A DNA stretch of 64,000 nucleotides from Tenacibaculum maritimum NCIMB 2154 (GCF_900119795.1 NZ_LT634361.1:2837001-2901000); one strand, 5' to 3'; numbered from the stretch's first letter, positions 34,817 through 44,529 are shown. A program made the numbers and translations. Notes: generated by a model not told the origin, from the sequence alone.

Positions 34817-34819
34817 TAT

Positions 34820-35779
34820 TTATCGTCTAGGTTTATATTTTGATTTTTTAAATATTTCTTCTTCTCTCATTTGCAATAACTGCTGCAAAGATACATCATT
34901 ATTTCTCATAAATGATCTTACTATCTGCCAACCAATCCATATACCTATTTGCCCTGGCGATTTATTATCTTCTCCTAAATAAAACTTCGAAAAAGGCGCT
35001 ATATCTAGAAAACGTTGATTCAATTTTGTATCAGTATCGTATAACAAATCATTTTCAATAAAATATTTCCAAATTTCCTCTTCATTATTTAATGTCCATT
35101 GAAATTTCTCCGCTGCATAACCTATCTTTTCTTTATCTGAAACGGCAGGTAAATAGGCATCTAACAAATACATCTTCTTACCTTCGTAAATCATCTTGTA
35201 CAAAAAAACTCTATTCAAACTAGGTTTAAGTTGCTTTTTTATAATAGCATTAGCTACATCTACAATAAGATGCTCTTTTGTGTTATTTTGCTTTACATAT
35301 TTTGGATAATCATTATAAAATTCATGCGTTGTACCTAAATACGAATCTAATGATATCAATAATAGGCTATCTGCATAAATTACCCTATGATCATAATCTA
35401 TATTGGTTTGCACAGTTATTACATTAGGTGCTAAAAAATTTGGCAGGTAATATTTAATATGTTTAAACAATGATAACAAGGCTTCTTCTAGTTTCCCCGT
35501 ACTCTGGAATACTTTTTGAGTTTCTTCGAAAAGTGCACGCTCATCATTGTCGTTAATCTTACGTATCCAAACACTATCATGAATACCTTTAGGAAACAAA
35601 AAAGGGTAATTTTTCTTAGTTTCTGAAAGTGTTTTCTCTGTTGAATTGTAAAAATCTACCTCAAAACGTTTTGTTGCAAAATTCACAGAAACATCAGAAA
35701 CATCTACCACCGATTTCGCATTATTTTTACAAGAAAGCATTCCCAAAAAAATAAGGGATAACAATAAAAAATTTCGCAT
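34820..35779 (-). CDS. gldB: Gliding motility lipoprotein GldB
   Basis: A 319-residue lipoprotein (signal ending at Cys17, GMLSC) of the GldB family, essential for gliding and type IX secretion in F. johnsoniae. The conserved central region includes DSYLGTTHEFYNDYPKYV, and near the C-terminus are SPGQIGIWIGWQIVRSFM and the terminal Lys/Arg-rich tail. It is divergent from nadE, a neighbourhood shared by many Flavobacteriaceae. Confidence 0.93.
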   Translation of the reverse strand: MRNFLLLSLIFLGMLSCKNNAKSVVDVSDVSVNFATKRFEVDFYNSTEKTLSETKKNYPFLFPKGIHDSVWIRKINDNDERALFEETQKVFQSTGKLEEALLSLFKHIKYYLPNFLAPNVITVQTNIDYDHRVIYADSLLLISLDSYLGTTHEFYNDYPKYVKQNNTKEHLIVDVANAIIKKQLKPSLNRVFLYKMIYEGKKMYLLDAYLPAVSDKEKIGYAAEKFQWTLNNEEEIWKYFIENDLLYDTDTKLNQRFLDIAPFSKFYLGEDNKSPGQIGIWIGWQIVRSFMRNNDVSLQQLLQMREEEIFKKSKYKPRR

Positions 35780-35830
35780 TATATTAGCTCTTCAAAATAT
35801 AACGTCAAAAATACTAAAAATAGTCTTAGG

Positions 35831-36619
35831 ATGAATGCACAAAAAGTTACAGATCATATTGTGAAATGGTTAAAAGATTACGCCTTAAATGCTAAAGTAA
35901 ACGGCTTTGTTGTAGGTATTTCTGGAGGTATCGATTCTGCTGTAACTTCTACCTTATGTGCCAAAACTGGCTTGCCCACTTTATGTGTAGAGCTACCAAT
36001 TCATCAGGCAAAAAGCCAAGTTAATAGGGCTAACGAGCATATCAAGCAACTAAAGGAACAATTTAAAAATGTTGCTGAAATTGAAGCTGACTTAACTAGT
36101 ACTTTTGAGAATTTTAAAACAATTGTGCCTGAAGTTACTTCTTCTCCTAAAGTTGATTTAGCACTTGCTAATACAAGAGCCCGCCTACGTATGACTACCT
36201 TATATTATTTTGCAGGATTACATGGCTTATTGGTTGCTGGTACAGGAAATAAAGTAGAAGATTTTGGAGTTGGTTTTTATACGAAATATGGAGACGGAGG
36301 GGTGGACCTTAGCCCTATTGCCGATTTAGTAAAATCAGAGGTATATACCTTAGGTGCTTACTTAAACGTACCTGAATCAATTCAAAAAGCAAAACCTACT
36401 GATGGTTTATTTGGAGACAGCAGAACTGATGAAGATCAAATAGGTGCTTCATATGACGAGCTTGAATGGGCAATGAAAATGCAAGATGCAGGAAAGACTG
36501 AACAAGATTTTAAAGATAGAAACCTTGAAGTCTTCAAAATTTATACTCGATTAAACAAAATCAACCAGCATAAAATGACACCAATCCCTGTATGCAAGAT
36601 CACGGCCGATTTAAAGTAA
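35831..36619 (+). CDS. nadE: NAD synthase
   Basis: 262 residues, the short ammonia-dependent form. It has the ATP-pyrophosphatase motif GISGGIDSAV, then NTRARLRMTTLYYFA, GTGNKVEDFGVGF and GDGGVDLSPIADL. It completes NAD synthesis from deamido-NAD. No glutaminase domain is attached. Confidence 0.95.
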   Translation: MNAQKVTDHIVKWLKDYALNAKVNGFVVGISGGIDSAVTSTLCAKTGLPTLCVELPIHQAKSQVNRANEHIKQLKEQFKNVAEIEADLTSTFENFKTIVPEVTSSPKVDLALANTRARLRMTTLYYFAGLHGLLVAGTGNKVEDFGVGFYTKYGDGGVDLSPIADLVKSEVYTLGAYLNVPESIQKAKPTDGLFGDSRTDEDQIGASYDELEWAMKMQDAGKTEQDFKDRNLEVFKIYTRLNKINQHKMTPIPVCKITADLK

Positions 36620-36742
36620 ATTAGCCGCTAACATTTGGCTTTTTATTTTTCGGTACATTCTTTTTTTGTTGCCATTCAAAACTGCAAAAGGCATTAGCAT
36701 TATTAATTTTAATATAACTAATACTTGTAACGATTTTTTCAT
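36611..36742 (-). CDS. Possible small membrane peptide (43 aa)
   Basis: A 43-codon frame with a textbook N-terminal signal or anchor segment (MKKSLQVLVILKLIMLMPFA) and a basic tail (NKKRMYRKIKSQ). It overlaps the 3' end of nadE by 9 nt on the opposite strand. No exact promoter match was found upstream. It fills most of the 306-nt gap between nadE and dnaG, where I see nothing else. It could be chance. Confidence 0.3.
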   Translation of the reverse strand: MKKSLQVLVILKLIMLMPFAVLNGNKKRMYRKIKSQMLAANLL

Positions 36743-36925
36743 AACGATTATTTTCTTCTTTTACGGAGGCAATATACAAAAAAATATACTTTTATAACAA
36801 TTAGCTTAATTCCTGTACAACTCACGTATTTTTATAATCTACTAGATGAATAAACACCTATAATTATCATACTTTAAAATACTGATATAGAAAATGTTTT
36901 AATTTTACTATGCTAAAAACTACTA

Positions 36926-38935
36926 TCAAACCACTCTATTCAACTTTTCAAAAAGACGTCTTTTTAAACTCGTATAATTATTGATTTCTTCCAAATCTGG
37001 TAATATTTTTTGAGTTTGAATACCTTGAAGTATTTCTTTAATCTTACTTTCTATTAAAACTCTACGGATATTTAAAATCGCATCTGTAACTAACTTAGGG
37101 AGGATTTTTTCTACCTGAGTTACATAAATTTCTTTCCGTTCCCAATCACTTAAAATATATTTCTCTTCATCCATCAAAATACTCGTAACCAAGTTGGCTA
37201 CTTCAGAATTTTGATGGTTTATCAATTGATCTATAGAAATTTTTTCTCTTTGATTTAACTGATGGATTAACTCATAGTAAATCTCTTTAAAAATTTCATT
37301 TGTAAACTCAATCTCATCATCTTGCAAATGTAAATACAACTCTTTTGAAACAGTATTTACATACTCTTCTTTTTCCAATTTTATACGCCCTCTTTCATCT
37401 TCAATTTCAATCCAATCAATAAACTCTACTTCTTCATTTCCATATAAAAGCAAAATTCTTATAATTTCTTTTTCTAATATATTTAACTGATCGACCTCTT
37501 GTTGTTGTTTTCCCTTTCTCCCTTTAACAAGTTCCATAGGGTTTTTATCTTGACCTTGGACATGCATAGACGAAGTCTTATGAGACTCCTCTCCACCCTC
37601 TCTATTCCTTCTTGGTCTGTTTCCTGTTGTACTTTTACTTAATAATTGCGCTAATTCACTAAACAAAACCCTTTCTGAAATATCCATGATACGTGCACAT
37701 TCTTGTACATATACCTCTCGTTGAATTCCATCTGGAATTTTAGAAATACTCGTTACAATATCTCTAATCAACCCCGCTTTTTTAACAGGATCATTCTGAG
37801 CTCCTTCCATTAATAATGACACCTTAAACTCTATAAAATCTTGCGATTTACTTTCAAGATATTCTCGTAATTCAGCATCAGAATGCGATTTCGCAAAACT
37901 ATCTGGATCTTCTCCTTCGGGAAAAGACACTACTTTAACATTCATTCCCTGCTCAAGAATTAAGTCAATACCTCTGATAGAAGCTCTAATTCCTGCCGCA
38001 TCTCCATCAAAAAGAACAGTAATATTCTTCGTTAAGCGATTTACCAACCGTATTTGATCAGAAGTTAAAGCCGTTCCGGAAGAAGCTACTACATTTTCTA
38101 TTCCTGACTGATGAAAAGAAATTACATCTGTATATCCTTCTACCAAATAGCAATTATCTTGTTTTGATATTTCTTTTTTAGCATGATAAATGCCGTATAA
38201 AATTTTACTTTTATGGTAAATATCACTTTCTGGCGAGTTTAAATATTTTGCTGCTTTTTTATCATTTGTTAAGATTCTTCCGCCAAAACCTAATACTCTT
38301 CCAGACATACTGTGAATTGGAAATAACACACGCCCTTTAAAACGATCAAATTGCTTTCCTCCTTCCTTAACAATAGTAAGTCCTGTTTTTTCTAAGTACT
38401 TTAAATCATATCCTTTAACCAAAGCTGCCTTTGTAAAATTATCCCATTCATCTTTTCCATATCCTAATGCAAACTTTGCTATGATATCATCTCTAAAACC
38501 ACGCTCTTTAAAATAAGATAATCCGATTGCTTTTCCTTGCTGAGTATTCAACATTAAATCATGAAAATAATCCTTAGCAAACTCAGAAACTAGAAACATA
38601 CTCTCTCGCTCATTCAGTTGTTTTTTCTGCTCATCCGATTGCTCAGTTTCCTCAATTTCTATATTATATTTTCTTGCAAGCCATTTAATTGCCTCTGGGT
38701 ATGAGTAGTGTTCATGCTCCATTAAGAAAGAAATTGCATTTCCTCCTTTTCCTGTACTAAAATCTTTCCAAATTTGTTTTACAGGAGACACCATAAACGA
38801 AGGTGATTTTTCATCCGTAAAAGGACTTAAGCCTTTAAAATTACTTCCTGCTTTTTTTAATTGCACAAACTCTCCTATAACCTCCTCTACTCTGGCTGTT
38901 TCAAATACACGGTCTATGGTTTGTTGAGTTATCAT
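36926..38935 (-). CDS. dnaG: DNA primase
   Basis: 669 residues with a CHC2-type N-terminal domain, a TOPRIM catalytic core (LVEGYTDVISFHQSG, LFDGDAAG) and a C-terminal helicase-binding region. The N-terminal zinc site has lost its ligands. Where the family reads GLCPFHNEK and YHCFGCGAHG, this protein has GLSPFTDEK (35-43) and WKDFSTGKGG (56-65). A minus-strand -7 box TATATTTG lies at 38955-38962. Confidence 0.96.
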   Translation of the reverse strand: MITQQTIDRVFETARVEEVIGEFVQLKKAGSNFKGLSPFTDEKSPSFMVSPVKQIWKDFSTGKGGNAISFLMEHEHYSYPEAIKWLARKYNIEIEETEQSDEQKKQLNERESMFLVSEFAKDYFHDLMLNTQQGKAIGLSYFKERGFRDDIIAKFALGYGKDEWDNFTKAALVKGYDLKYLEKTGLTIVKEGGKQFDRFKGRVLFPIHSMSGRVLGFGGRILTNDKKAAKYLNSPESDIYHKSKILYGIYHAKKEISKQDNCYLVEGYTDVISFHQSGIENVVASSGTALTSDQIRLVNRLTKNITVLFDGDAAGIRASIRGIDLILEQGMNVKVVSFPEGEDPDSFAKSHSDAELREYLESKSQDFIEFKVSLLMEGAQNDPVKKAGLIRDIVTSISKIPDGIQREVYVQECARIMDISERVLFSELAQLLSKSTTGNRPRRNREGGEESHKTSSMHVQGQDKNPMELVKGRKGKQQQEVDQLNILEKEIIRILLLYGNEEVEFIDWIEIEDERGRIKLEKEEYVNTVSKELYLHLQDDEIEFTNEIFKEIYYELIHQLNQREKISIDQLINHQNSEVANLVTSILMDEEKYILSDWERKEIYVTQVEKILPKLVTDAILNIRRVLIESKIKEILQGIQTQKILPDLEEINNYTSLKRRLFEKLNRVV

Positions 38936-39013
38936 AATAATAAAATATAGCCTGCAAATATAAGGTTTTTAACCACTTTTAATAACAAAGGCTATTCGCT
39001 CTCCTAATTTTAA

Positions 39014-39045
39014 TTTGATAAAGACCTTATAAATATATAAATTTG
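39014..39045 (+). promoter_or_regulatory. Promoter of the LRR/HTH-repeat gene
   Basis: TTTG at 39014-39017 and TAAATTTG at 39038-39045 with 20-nt spacing, 19 nt before the start codon. Confidence 0.65.
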
Positions 39046-39064
39046 GCGCACAATCCTTGTACTT

Positions 39065-40384
39065 ATGAAGACAATTACTACTTTCTGTTATATTTTTTTT
39101 ATAACATCGATTATTTTTTCTCAAGAAACCATTAGAATTCCCGATATCGGCTTAGAAGAAGCTTTGATTGACCTTAATATAGATACTAATGGCCTTAATG
39201 GAAATATATTAATGAGTGAAGCTGAGAATGTAGTTAACTTAAATATCAATGATCCTCTAACCAATAAGTTATTACCTAATGTTCATTCAAAAATAAAGGA
39301 CTTAACTGGTTTAGAAAGATTTCCTAACTTAAAACGTTTGGATTGCTTTGGAAATAATATTAAAAAATTAGACTTATCTAAAAGTACTTCTATTACCTTT
39401 TTAAATTGTAACAACAATAAAATTGAACAACTAGATCTTAGTAATAATTTAAAATTAACTTATGTTAGCTGCGATAACAATAAATTAACATCACTAATTC
39501 TCGGTGAAAAACCAGAATTGGTTGATTTATATTGTAGCAATAACAAACTTACAGAGTTAAACGTGAAAGGTTGTCAGGTTTTAGAAAACTTAGATGCTAG
39601 CAATAATAAAATTCGCCATGTTTTTATTGACAAAGAAATTTACAAAAAGTACTCTGATAGTTGGTATTTAGATCCTTCTGCTGTTTATACAGAAACGCTA
39701 GCTGGTACTACCTCTCCTACTGTTATTACTAGCAAAAAAGAATCTGTTGTAAAAACTACTAAAAATCAATCTAATAATCACTCCATTGATGCCACTGAGT
39801 CTGCTGCCAATCACTATCAAAAATTTCAACTATCAGTTATTGCTGAATACGATCAACTTGTTTTGGCTTCTTCTCATTTACAAAGTAAAGAAAATGAGAT
39901 TCAGCAAAAATATGGCTTACAAAAACTTCAGCTTACACAATGGATTGCCAGTTATTCTAATTTTAAAAAGACAGCGGGTGATAATACCTCTATAGAAGCA
40001 GCCCCTTTAGCTACGGCTAATACGACATATGCCAAATTTAAGCAATTAGTTGTTAATGAATACGAGCAAATGATCTTAACCCCATCTTATTTATTAGGTA
40101 AAAAAGAGGAGCTACAAAAAAAATATGGCTTAGACATGAACGATCTTACAAAATGGATAGCACAATTAGGAAACCCTGCCTTTCAAACAAAACAACCTAT
40201 TAATGAAAGTACTCAAAATTACTATACCAAGTTTAAAAAATTAGTTGTAAGCGAATACGAACAATTGGTATTGGCTCCTTCTTATTTACAAGAGATTACG
40301 AAAAAAATACAACAAAAATATAGCTTAAACCCTACTCAATTAACAGAGTGGATTGCTAAGTATAGTAAAATCAAAAAACTATAG
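39065..40384 (+). CDS. Secreted leucine-rich-repeat protein with three HTH-like repeats
   Basis: 439 residues. A signal peptide ends near residue 19 (IIFSQ). Short leucine-rich repeats follow at about 80-185 (LKRLDCFGNNIKKLDLS, LTYVSCDNNKLTSL, LVDLYCSNNKLTEL), then a Ser/Thr linker. The C-terminal half has three ~52-residue repeats starting near 250, 322 and 386. Each contains F(K/Q)xxVVxEY(D/E)Q, a QQKYGL-type segment and LTxWIA. That pattern resembles the helix-turn-helix of IS3-type transposases (ExxxKYGIxxxxLxxWI). DNA binding by an exported protein would be odd, so the fold may have been reused for another contact. No known function. Confidence 0.8.
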   Translation: MKTITTFCYIFFITSIIFSQETIRIPDIGLEEALIDLNIDTNGLNGNILMSEAENVVNLNINDPLTNKLLPNVHSKIKDLTGLERFPNLKRLDCFGNNIKKLDLSKSTSITFLNCNNNKIEQLDLSNNLKLTYVSCDNNKLTSLILGEKPELVDLYCSNNKLTELNVKGCQVLENLDASNNKIRHVFIDKEIYKKYSDSWYLDPSAVYTETLAGTTSPTVITSKKESVVKTTKNQSNNHSIDATESAANHYQKFQLSVIAEYDQLVLASSHLQSKENEIQQKYGLQKLQLTQWIASYSNFKKTAGDNTSIEAAPLATANTTYAKFKQLVVNEYEQMILTPSYLLGKKEELQKKYGLDMNDLTKWIAQLGNPAFQTKQPINESTQNYYTKFKKLVVSEYEQLVLAPSYLQEITKKIQQKYSLNPTQLTEWIAKYSKIKKL

Positions 40385-40387
40385 TTA

Positions 40388-40500
40388 TGAAGCGATTTAA
40401 ACTTTTTATTTTGAAGCGAAAGTTCCGTATTTTCTGCTCTAATGAAGTCTTTTTCTCACAATATAGCCTTTAGCTACGTTATGAGAAAAAGTTTAATCAC
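40388..40500. repeat. Nested imperfect inverted repeats
   Basis: CTTTTTCTCACAATATAGC (40449-40467) pairs imperfectly with GCTACGTTATGAGAAAAAG (40473-40491). Outside it, GAAGCGATTTAAACTTTTT (near 40390-40408) is nearly complementary to AAAAAGTTTAATCACTTC (near 40486-40503). No gene is present. The structure is separate from the terminator that follows. Confidence 0.45.
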
Positions 40501-40518
40501 TTCAATACAATAAAAGAA

Positions 40519-40564
40519 GCATAAAAAAAGGACTTTATTTTAAAATAAAGTCCTTTTTTTATGC
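40519..40564. terminator. Bidirectional terminator before clpX
   Basis: A perfect 23-bp inverted repeat centred at 40541/40542, with GCATAAAAAAAGGACTTTAT on the left, A and T runs on either side, and convergent genes left and right. Confidence 0.85.
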
Positions 40565-40596
40565 TGTACTACTTGAAATTACATATTACTTCTTTT

Positions 40597-41835
40597 TTAA
40601 GAAGCTGCTCTCAATTTTTTCAGTGCCGATTTCGTTAATTTACTTTCAGCATACTCTTTGGTAACGTTAAATTCATTTTCTTCAGAGCTAGGCAATTCAA
40701 ACATTGCATCCGTTAAAATAGCCTCGCATAATGATCGTAAACCACGAGCCCCTAATTTATATTCCACTGCTTTATCTACAATATATGATAACGCTTCTTC
40801 TGTCATAGAAAATGCTACATCATCCATTGCAAATAATTTTTCATATTGCTTTATGATCGAGTTTTTAGGCTCTGTTAAAATAGCGCGTAATGTTGCTCCA
40901 TCCAATGGGTTCATATGGCTCAAAACAGGCAATCGTCCAATAATTTCAGGAATTAACCCAAATGATTTTAAATCTGCAGGAATGATATATTGCAACAGGT
41001 TTTCTTCATCTATTTTATCTTCATCTAAAGAAGCGCTATAACCAACAGCTTGCATATTCAAACGTTTGCTTATAATTCTTTCTATTCCTGAAAAAGCGCC
41101 TCCTGCTATAAACAAAATATCTTTAGTGTTTACTTCTATAAATTTTTGTTCTGGGTGTTTTCTTCCTCCTTTTGGAGCTACATTAACAACAGATCCTTCC
41201 AATAGCTTTAACAAAGCCTGTTGTACTCCTTCTCCTGAAACATCTCTTGTAATAGATGGATTATCTCCTTTACGAGCTATCTTATCTATTTCGTCTATAA
41301 AAACAATTCCTCTTTCTGCTTTTTCTACATCGTAATCTGCTGCTTGTAATAAGCGACTTAAAATACTTTCTACATCCTCACCTACATAACCAGCTTGCGT
41401 TAAAACAGTAGCATCTACTATAGAGAATGGCACATTTAACATCTTAGCAATTGTACGCGCTACCAATGTTTTTCCTGTTCCTGTTTCTCCTACTAAAACA
41501 ATATTAGATTTTTCTATTTCTACTTCATTTTCTACGTCCTTTTCTTGCAATAACCTTTTATAATGATTATAAACTGCTACTGACATTGACCTTTTAGTTT
41601 CATCCTGACCTATAATATATTCATCTAAAAAATGCTTAATCTCTTTAGGTTTTTTTAATATTAAATCACTCGATAAACTATTCGTTTTAGCTTCTTCTAT
41701 TTCTTCCTCTACAATTCCATGCGCTTGTTCAATACACTTATCGCAAATATGTGCATCCATGCCAGCAATTAACAAATCTGTTTCTGGTTTTTTTCGTCCA
41801 CAAAAGGAACATTGTAAGTTTTCTTCTTTCGACAT
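40597..41835 (-). CDS. clpX: ATP-dependent Clp protease ATPase subunit ClpX
   Basis: 412 residues. The N-terminal zinc-binding domain keeps Cys9, Cys12, Cys31 and Cys34. The AAA+ domain has Walker A (VGETGTGKTL), Walker B (IVFIDEIDKI) and the ClpP-docking and pore-loop regions. It unfolds substrates for ClpP, whose gene lies immediately upstream in the same orientation. Confidence 0.98.
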   Translation of the reverse strand: MSKEENLQCSFCGRKKPETDLLIAGMDAHICDKCIEQAHGIVEEEIEEAKTNSLSSDLILKKPKEIKHFLDEYIIGQDETKRSMSVAVYNHYKRLLQEKDVENEVEIEKSNIVLVGETGTGKTLVARTIAKMLNVPFSIVDATVLTQAGYVGEDVESILSRLLQAADYDVEKAERGIVFIDEIDKIARKGDNPSITRDVSGEGVQQALLKLLEGSVVNVAPKGGRKHPEQKFIEVNTKDILFIAGGAFSGIERIISKRLNMQAVGYSASLDEDKIDEENLLQYIIPADLKSFGLIPEIIGRLPVLSHMNPLDGATLRAILTEPKNSIIKQYEKLFAMDDVAFSMTEEALSYIVDKAVEYKLGARGLRSLCEAILTDAMFELPSSEENEFNVTKEYAESKLTKSALKKLRAAS

Positions 41836-41904
41836 TATATTAGCTTTTAGCTATAGTGCCATTACAAAAAAGGAAAATATTCTTTTTCGTAATTAGCATA
41901 AAAA

Positions 41905-42564
41905 TTATTTTCTAGTTAAAATTTCATCTACCATACCATAGGCTTTTGCTTCTGCTGCTTTCATCCAGTAGTCTCTATCAGAATCATTGTGAACCTTTTC
42001 TATAGTTTGCCCAGAATGATGTGCTATTATTTGGTACAATTCATCTTTTAGTTTTAAAATCTCTCGTGTTGTAATTTCAATATCAGATGCTTGCCCTTGT
42101 GCTCCTCCTAACGGTTGATGAATCATAATTCTTGAATGTGGCAATGCTGAACGTTTTCCTTTTTCTCCTGCACACATTAATACTGCCCCCATCGAAGCTG
42201 CCATACCTGTACAAATGGTAGCTACATCTGGTTTTATAAATTGCATTGTATCATAAATTCCTAACCCAGCATATACTCCTCCTCCTGGAGAGTTTATGTA
42301 AATTGAGATATCCTTATTAGCATCTACACTTTCTAAGAACAACAACTGCGCCTGAATTACATTTGCTACTTGATCATTAATTCCAGTACCTAAAAAGATA
42401 ATTCTATCCATCATTAAGCGAGAAAAAACATCCATTTGAGTGATATTCATTTGACGCTCTTCCATAATGTATGGAGTTAAACTGCTTGTTATTTTTCCTA
42501 AATATGTACTACTTATTCCGTGGTGCTTTGTTGCGTATTTTTCAAACTCTTTTCCGTAATCCAT
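41905..42564 (-). CDS. clpP: ATP-dependent Clp protease proteolytic subunit
   Basis: 219 residues. The serine protease triad is visible: Ser in GMAASMGAVL, His in SRIMIHQPLGG and Asp in DSDRDYWM. The standard order tig-clpP-clpX is kept. Confidence 0.98.
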   Translation of the reverse strand: MDYGKEFEKYATKHHGISSTYLGKITSSLTPYIMEERQMNITQMDVFSRLMMDRIIFLGTGINDQVANVIQAQLLFLESVDANKDISIYINSPGGGVYAGLGIYDTMQFIKPDVATICTGMAASMGAVLMCAGEKGKRSALPHSRIMIHQPLGGAQGQASDIEITTREILKLKDELYQIIAHHSGQTIEKVHNDSDRDYWMKAAEAKAYGMVDEILTRK

Positions 42565-42717
42565 TGTTAAAATGATTTTAGGTTATAATAAAGGATGTAA
42601 ATATAAGAACAAATAAGTTAATATTTTACTACTACTCCTTTCTAAAACGGTGTTATTTAAGCGACTTTTTGTCAGTTTTGATGATCCAGAAACACTGTAC
42701 CTCATGAGATTATAATC

Positions 42718-42752
42718 AAAAAACCTCATTTTTAGTTTAAAAATGAGGTTTT
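42718..42752 (-). terminator. Terminator after tig
   Basis: AAAACCTCATTTTTA and its complement form a hairpin with a T tract on the minus strand, between tig and clpP. Confidence 0.75.
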
Positions 42753-42775
42753 AATTTTATAAGCGATACTATATC

Positions 42776-44098
42776 TTATTTATATACTTCTTTTATAAAC
42801 TCTTCGTAAGACACTTCTTTAGTATCAAAACTTAAGTTTTCTTTATAAAAAGCTACTAATTTTTGAGAGATTAATTGCTCTTGCAAACGCTTTGCTTCTT
42901 CTTGATTTGATAAAACTCTACCAGCAATATCGTCTAGCTCTTTTTCTTCTGGATTCATATTACCAAATTGAGCCATTTGCGCCTTAATAAATCCTTTTGC
43001 ATAATCTACTAATTCTGCATACTCTAATTTGATATCGTTATCCTTCATAATCTTTCCTTCGATTAATTGGTAACGCAATCCTTTTTCTGATTTGTTATAC
43101 TCTTCAGCAGCTTCCTCCTCAGTTAGTTGTTTTTCTCCAGCAGTTTGTAACCATTTTTGCAAGAAATCTTTTGGTAAATCAAATTTTGTTTCTTCCACTA
43201 AATGTTCTGTAACAGCATTTAATAACTGTTGGTCTGCTTGTTGTTGAAATTGCTTTTCTGCGTCTTCTTTAATTTTCCCTTTTAATCCTGTTACAGTTTT
43301 TACACTTCCGTCAGCAAATAATTTATCAAATAACTCCTGATTTAGCTCCGCTAATTCTATTTCTGTAATTTCTTCAATTGTAAAAGATACTGTAATATCT
43401 AATCCATGAACATCATCATGAGCAACTCCTAAAGCTCCTTGTAATTTATGCTCATCTTCAAATAGGTTTTTTGTTTTCAAAGTTAAAACATCTCCTACTT
43501 TAGCTCCTACAAACTTTTTCAGATTTGTTTTTCCTTTAATATCTTTTAATGATACAGTAGATTTTTTATTTATTTCTTTTTCTTCTGAGGTAAAAGTTCC
43601 AGTTACATTAGCTTCTTCTGTAACTTCCTCTTTAGTTGACATTTTTCCGTAACGAGACTGAATATTTTCTACTTCTTTATCTAGCAACTCTTCATTTGCT
43701 ACAATGTTATATTGCGTTACTTTCTTTTTTGATTTTAAATTTACATCAAACTCAGGAGCTAATCCTAATTCAAATTCAAAAGAAAATTCACCAGCATCCC
43801 AATTAAAGTCTTCTTGAATTCTTGGCAGTGGGTTTCCTAAAATATCTAATTTTTCTTCTACTAAAAACTTATTCAAAGATTCTTGTAAAAGCTTATTCAC
43901 TTCATCAATCATCACTGATTTACCATATTGCTTCTTTACCATCCCCATTGGTACATGACCTTTTCTAAATCCTGGAATGTTAGCATTTTTACGGTAATCG
44001 CTTAATACTTTTGCTACTTTGGCCTCATAGTCCTCCGCAACAATGTCAACTTTTACAACGGCATTTAATGCGTCTACGTTTTCTTTTGTAATATTCAT
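42776..44098 (-). CDS. tig: Trigger factor
   Basis: 440 residues. The ribosome-binding N-terminal domain contains the signature region around FRKGHVPMGMVKKQYG. A reduced, divergent FKBP-like middle and the long helical chaperone C-terminus follow. The weak prolyl-isomerase domain is usual for Bacteroidota trigger factors. Confidence 0.93.
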   Translation of the reverse strand: MNITKENVDALNAVVKVDIVAEDYEAKVAKVLSDYRKNANIPGFRKGHVPMGMVKKQYGKSVMIDEVNKLLQESLNKFLVEEKLDILGNPLPRIQEDFNWDAGEFSFEFELGLAPEFDVNLKSKKKVTQYNIVANEELLDKEVENIQSRYGKMSTKEEVTEEANVTGTFTSEEKEINKKSTVSLKDIKGKTNLKKFVGAKVGDVLTLKTKNLFEDEHKLQGALGVAHDDVHGLDITVSFTIEEITEIELAELNQELFDKLFADGSVKTVTGLKGKIKEDAEKQFQQQADQQLLNAVTEHLVEETKFDLPKDFLQKWLQTAGEKQLTEEEAAEEYNKSEKGLRYQLIEGKIMKDNDIKLEYAELVDYAKGFIKAQMAQFGNMNPEEKELDDIAGRVLSNQEEAKRLQEQLISQKLVAFYKENLSFDTKEVSYEEFIKEVYK

Positions 44099-44181
44099 CT
44101 TAAAATATGTTTCTTTAAAATCGGGTGCAAAATTAATGTTTTTTTACCATTTTGCAAAAGGTTTAACTCTTTCGTTATCAG

Positions 44182-44529
44182 TTATTTTTTATCTTCTTTT
44201 AGTAATAAAAACAAGAAAGAACGAAATATAGAGAGTAATATGCTAAATAATAGTGCTATTAAAAAACCATTTACAACAAAACCTGTAACAAGTCTTCCTG
44301 CTAGTATTATGATGATCGCATTAATCACAAACAAAAACAGTCCTAGAGTCAAAATAGTTACTGGTAAGGTAAAAATCACTAACAATGGTTTTACAAATAT
44401 ATTTAATAGCGAAATCGTTACTGCAACCCAAAGAGCTGTTACGTAATCATAAACTTCAATTCCTGGTAATATCTTTGCGAGTACAACAACCACTAGTGCT
44501 GTTAACAATATCTTTAAAAATAATTTCAT
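44182..44529 (-). CDS. Phage-holin-family (4-TM) membrane protein
   Basis: 115 residues, almost entirely four hydrophobic helices, matching the YvlD-like family named after phage holins (LNIFVKPLLVIFTLPVTILTLGLF is the recognisable block). These are ordinary chromosomal membrane proteins of unknown function. No lysis genes are nearby. Confidence 0.8.
   Translation of the reverse strand: MKLFLKILLTALVVVVLAKILPGIEVYDYVTALWVAVTISLLNIFVKPLLVIFTLPVTILTLGLFLFVINAIIIILAGRLVTGFVVNGFLIALLFSILLSIFRSFLFLLLKEDKK

Noticed and set aside
39814..40380. Tandem repeats considered as a CRISPR array
   Set aside because: The repeats are at protein level within one long frame, have no constant DNA repeat/spacer layout, and no cas genes occur. 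I found no CRISPR array elsewhere in the window.
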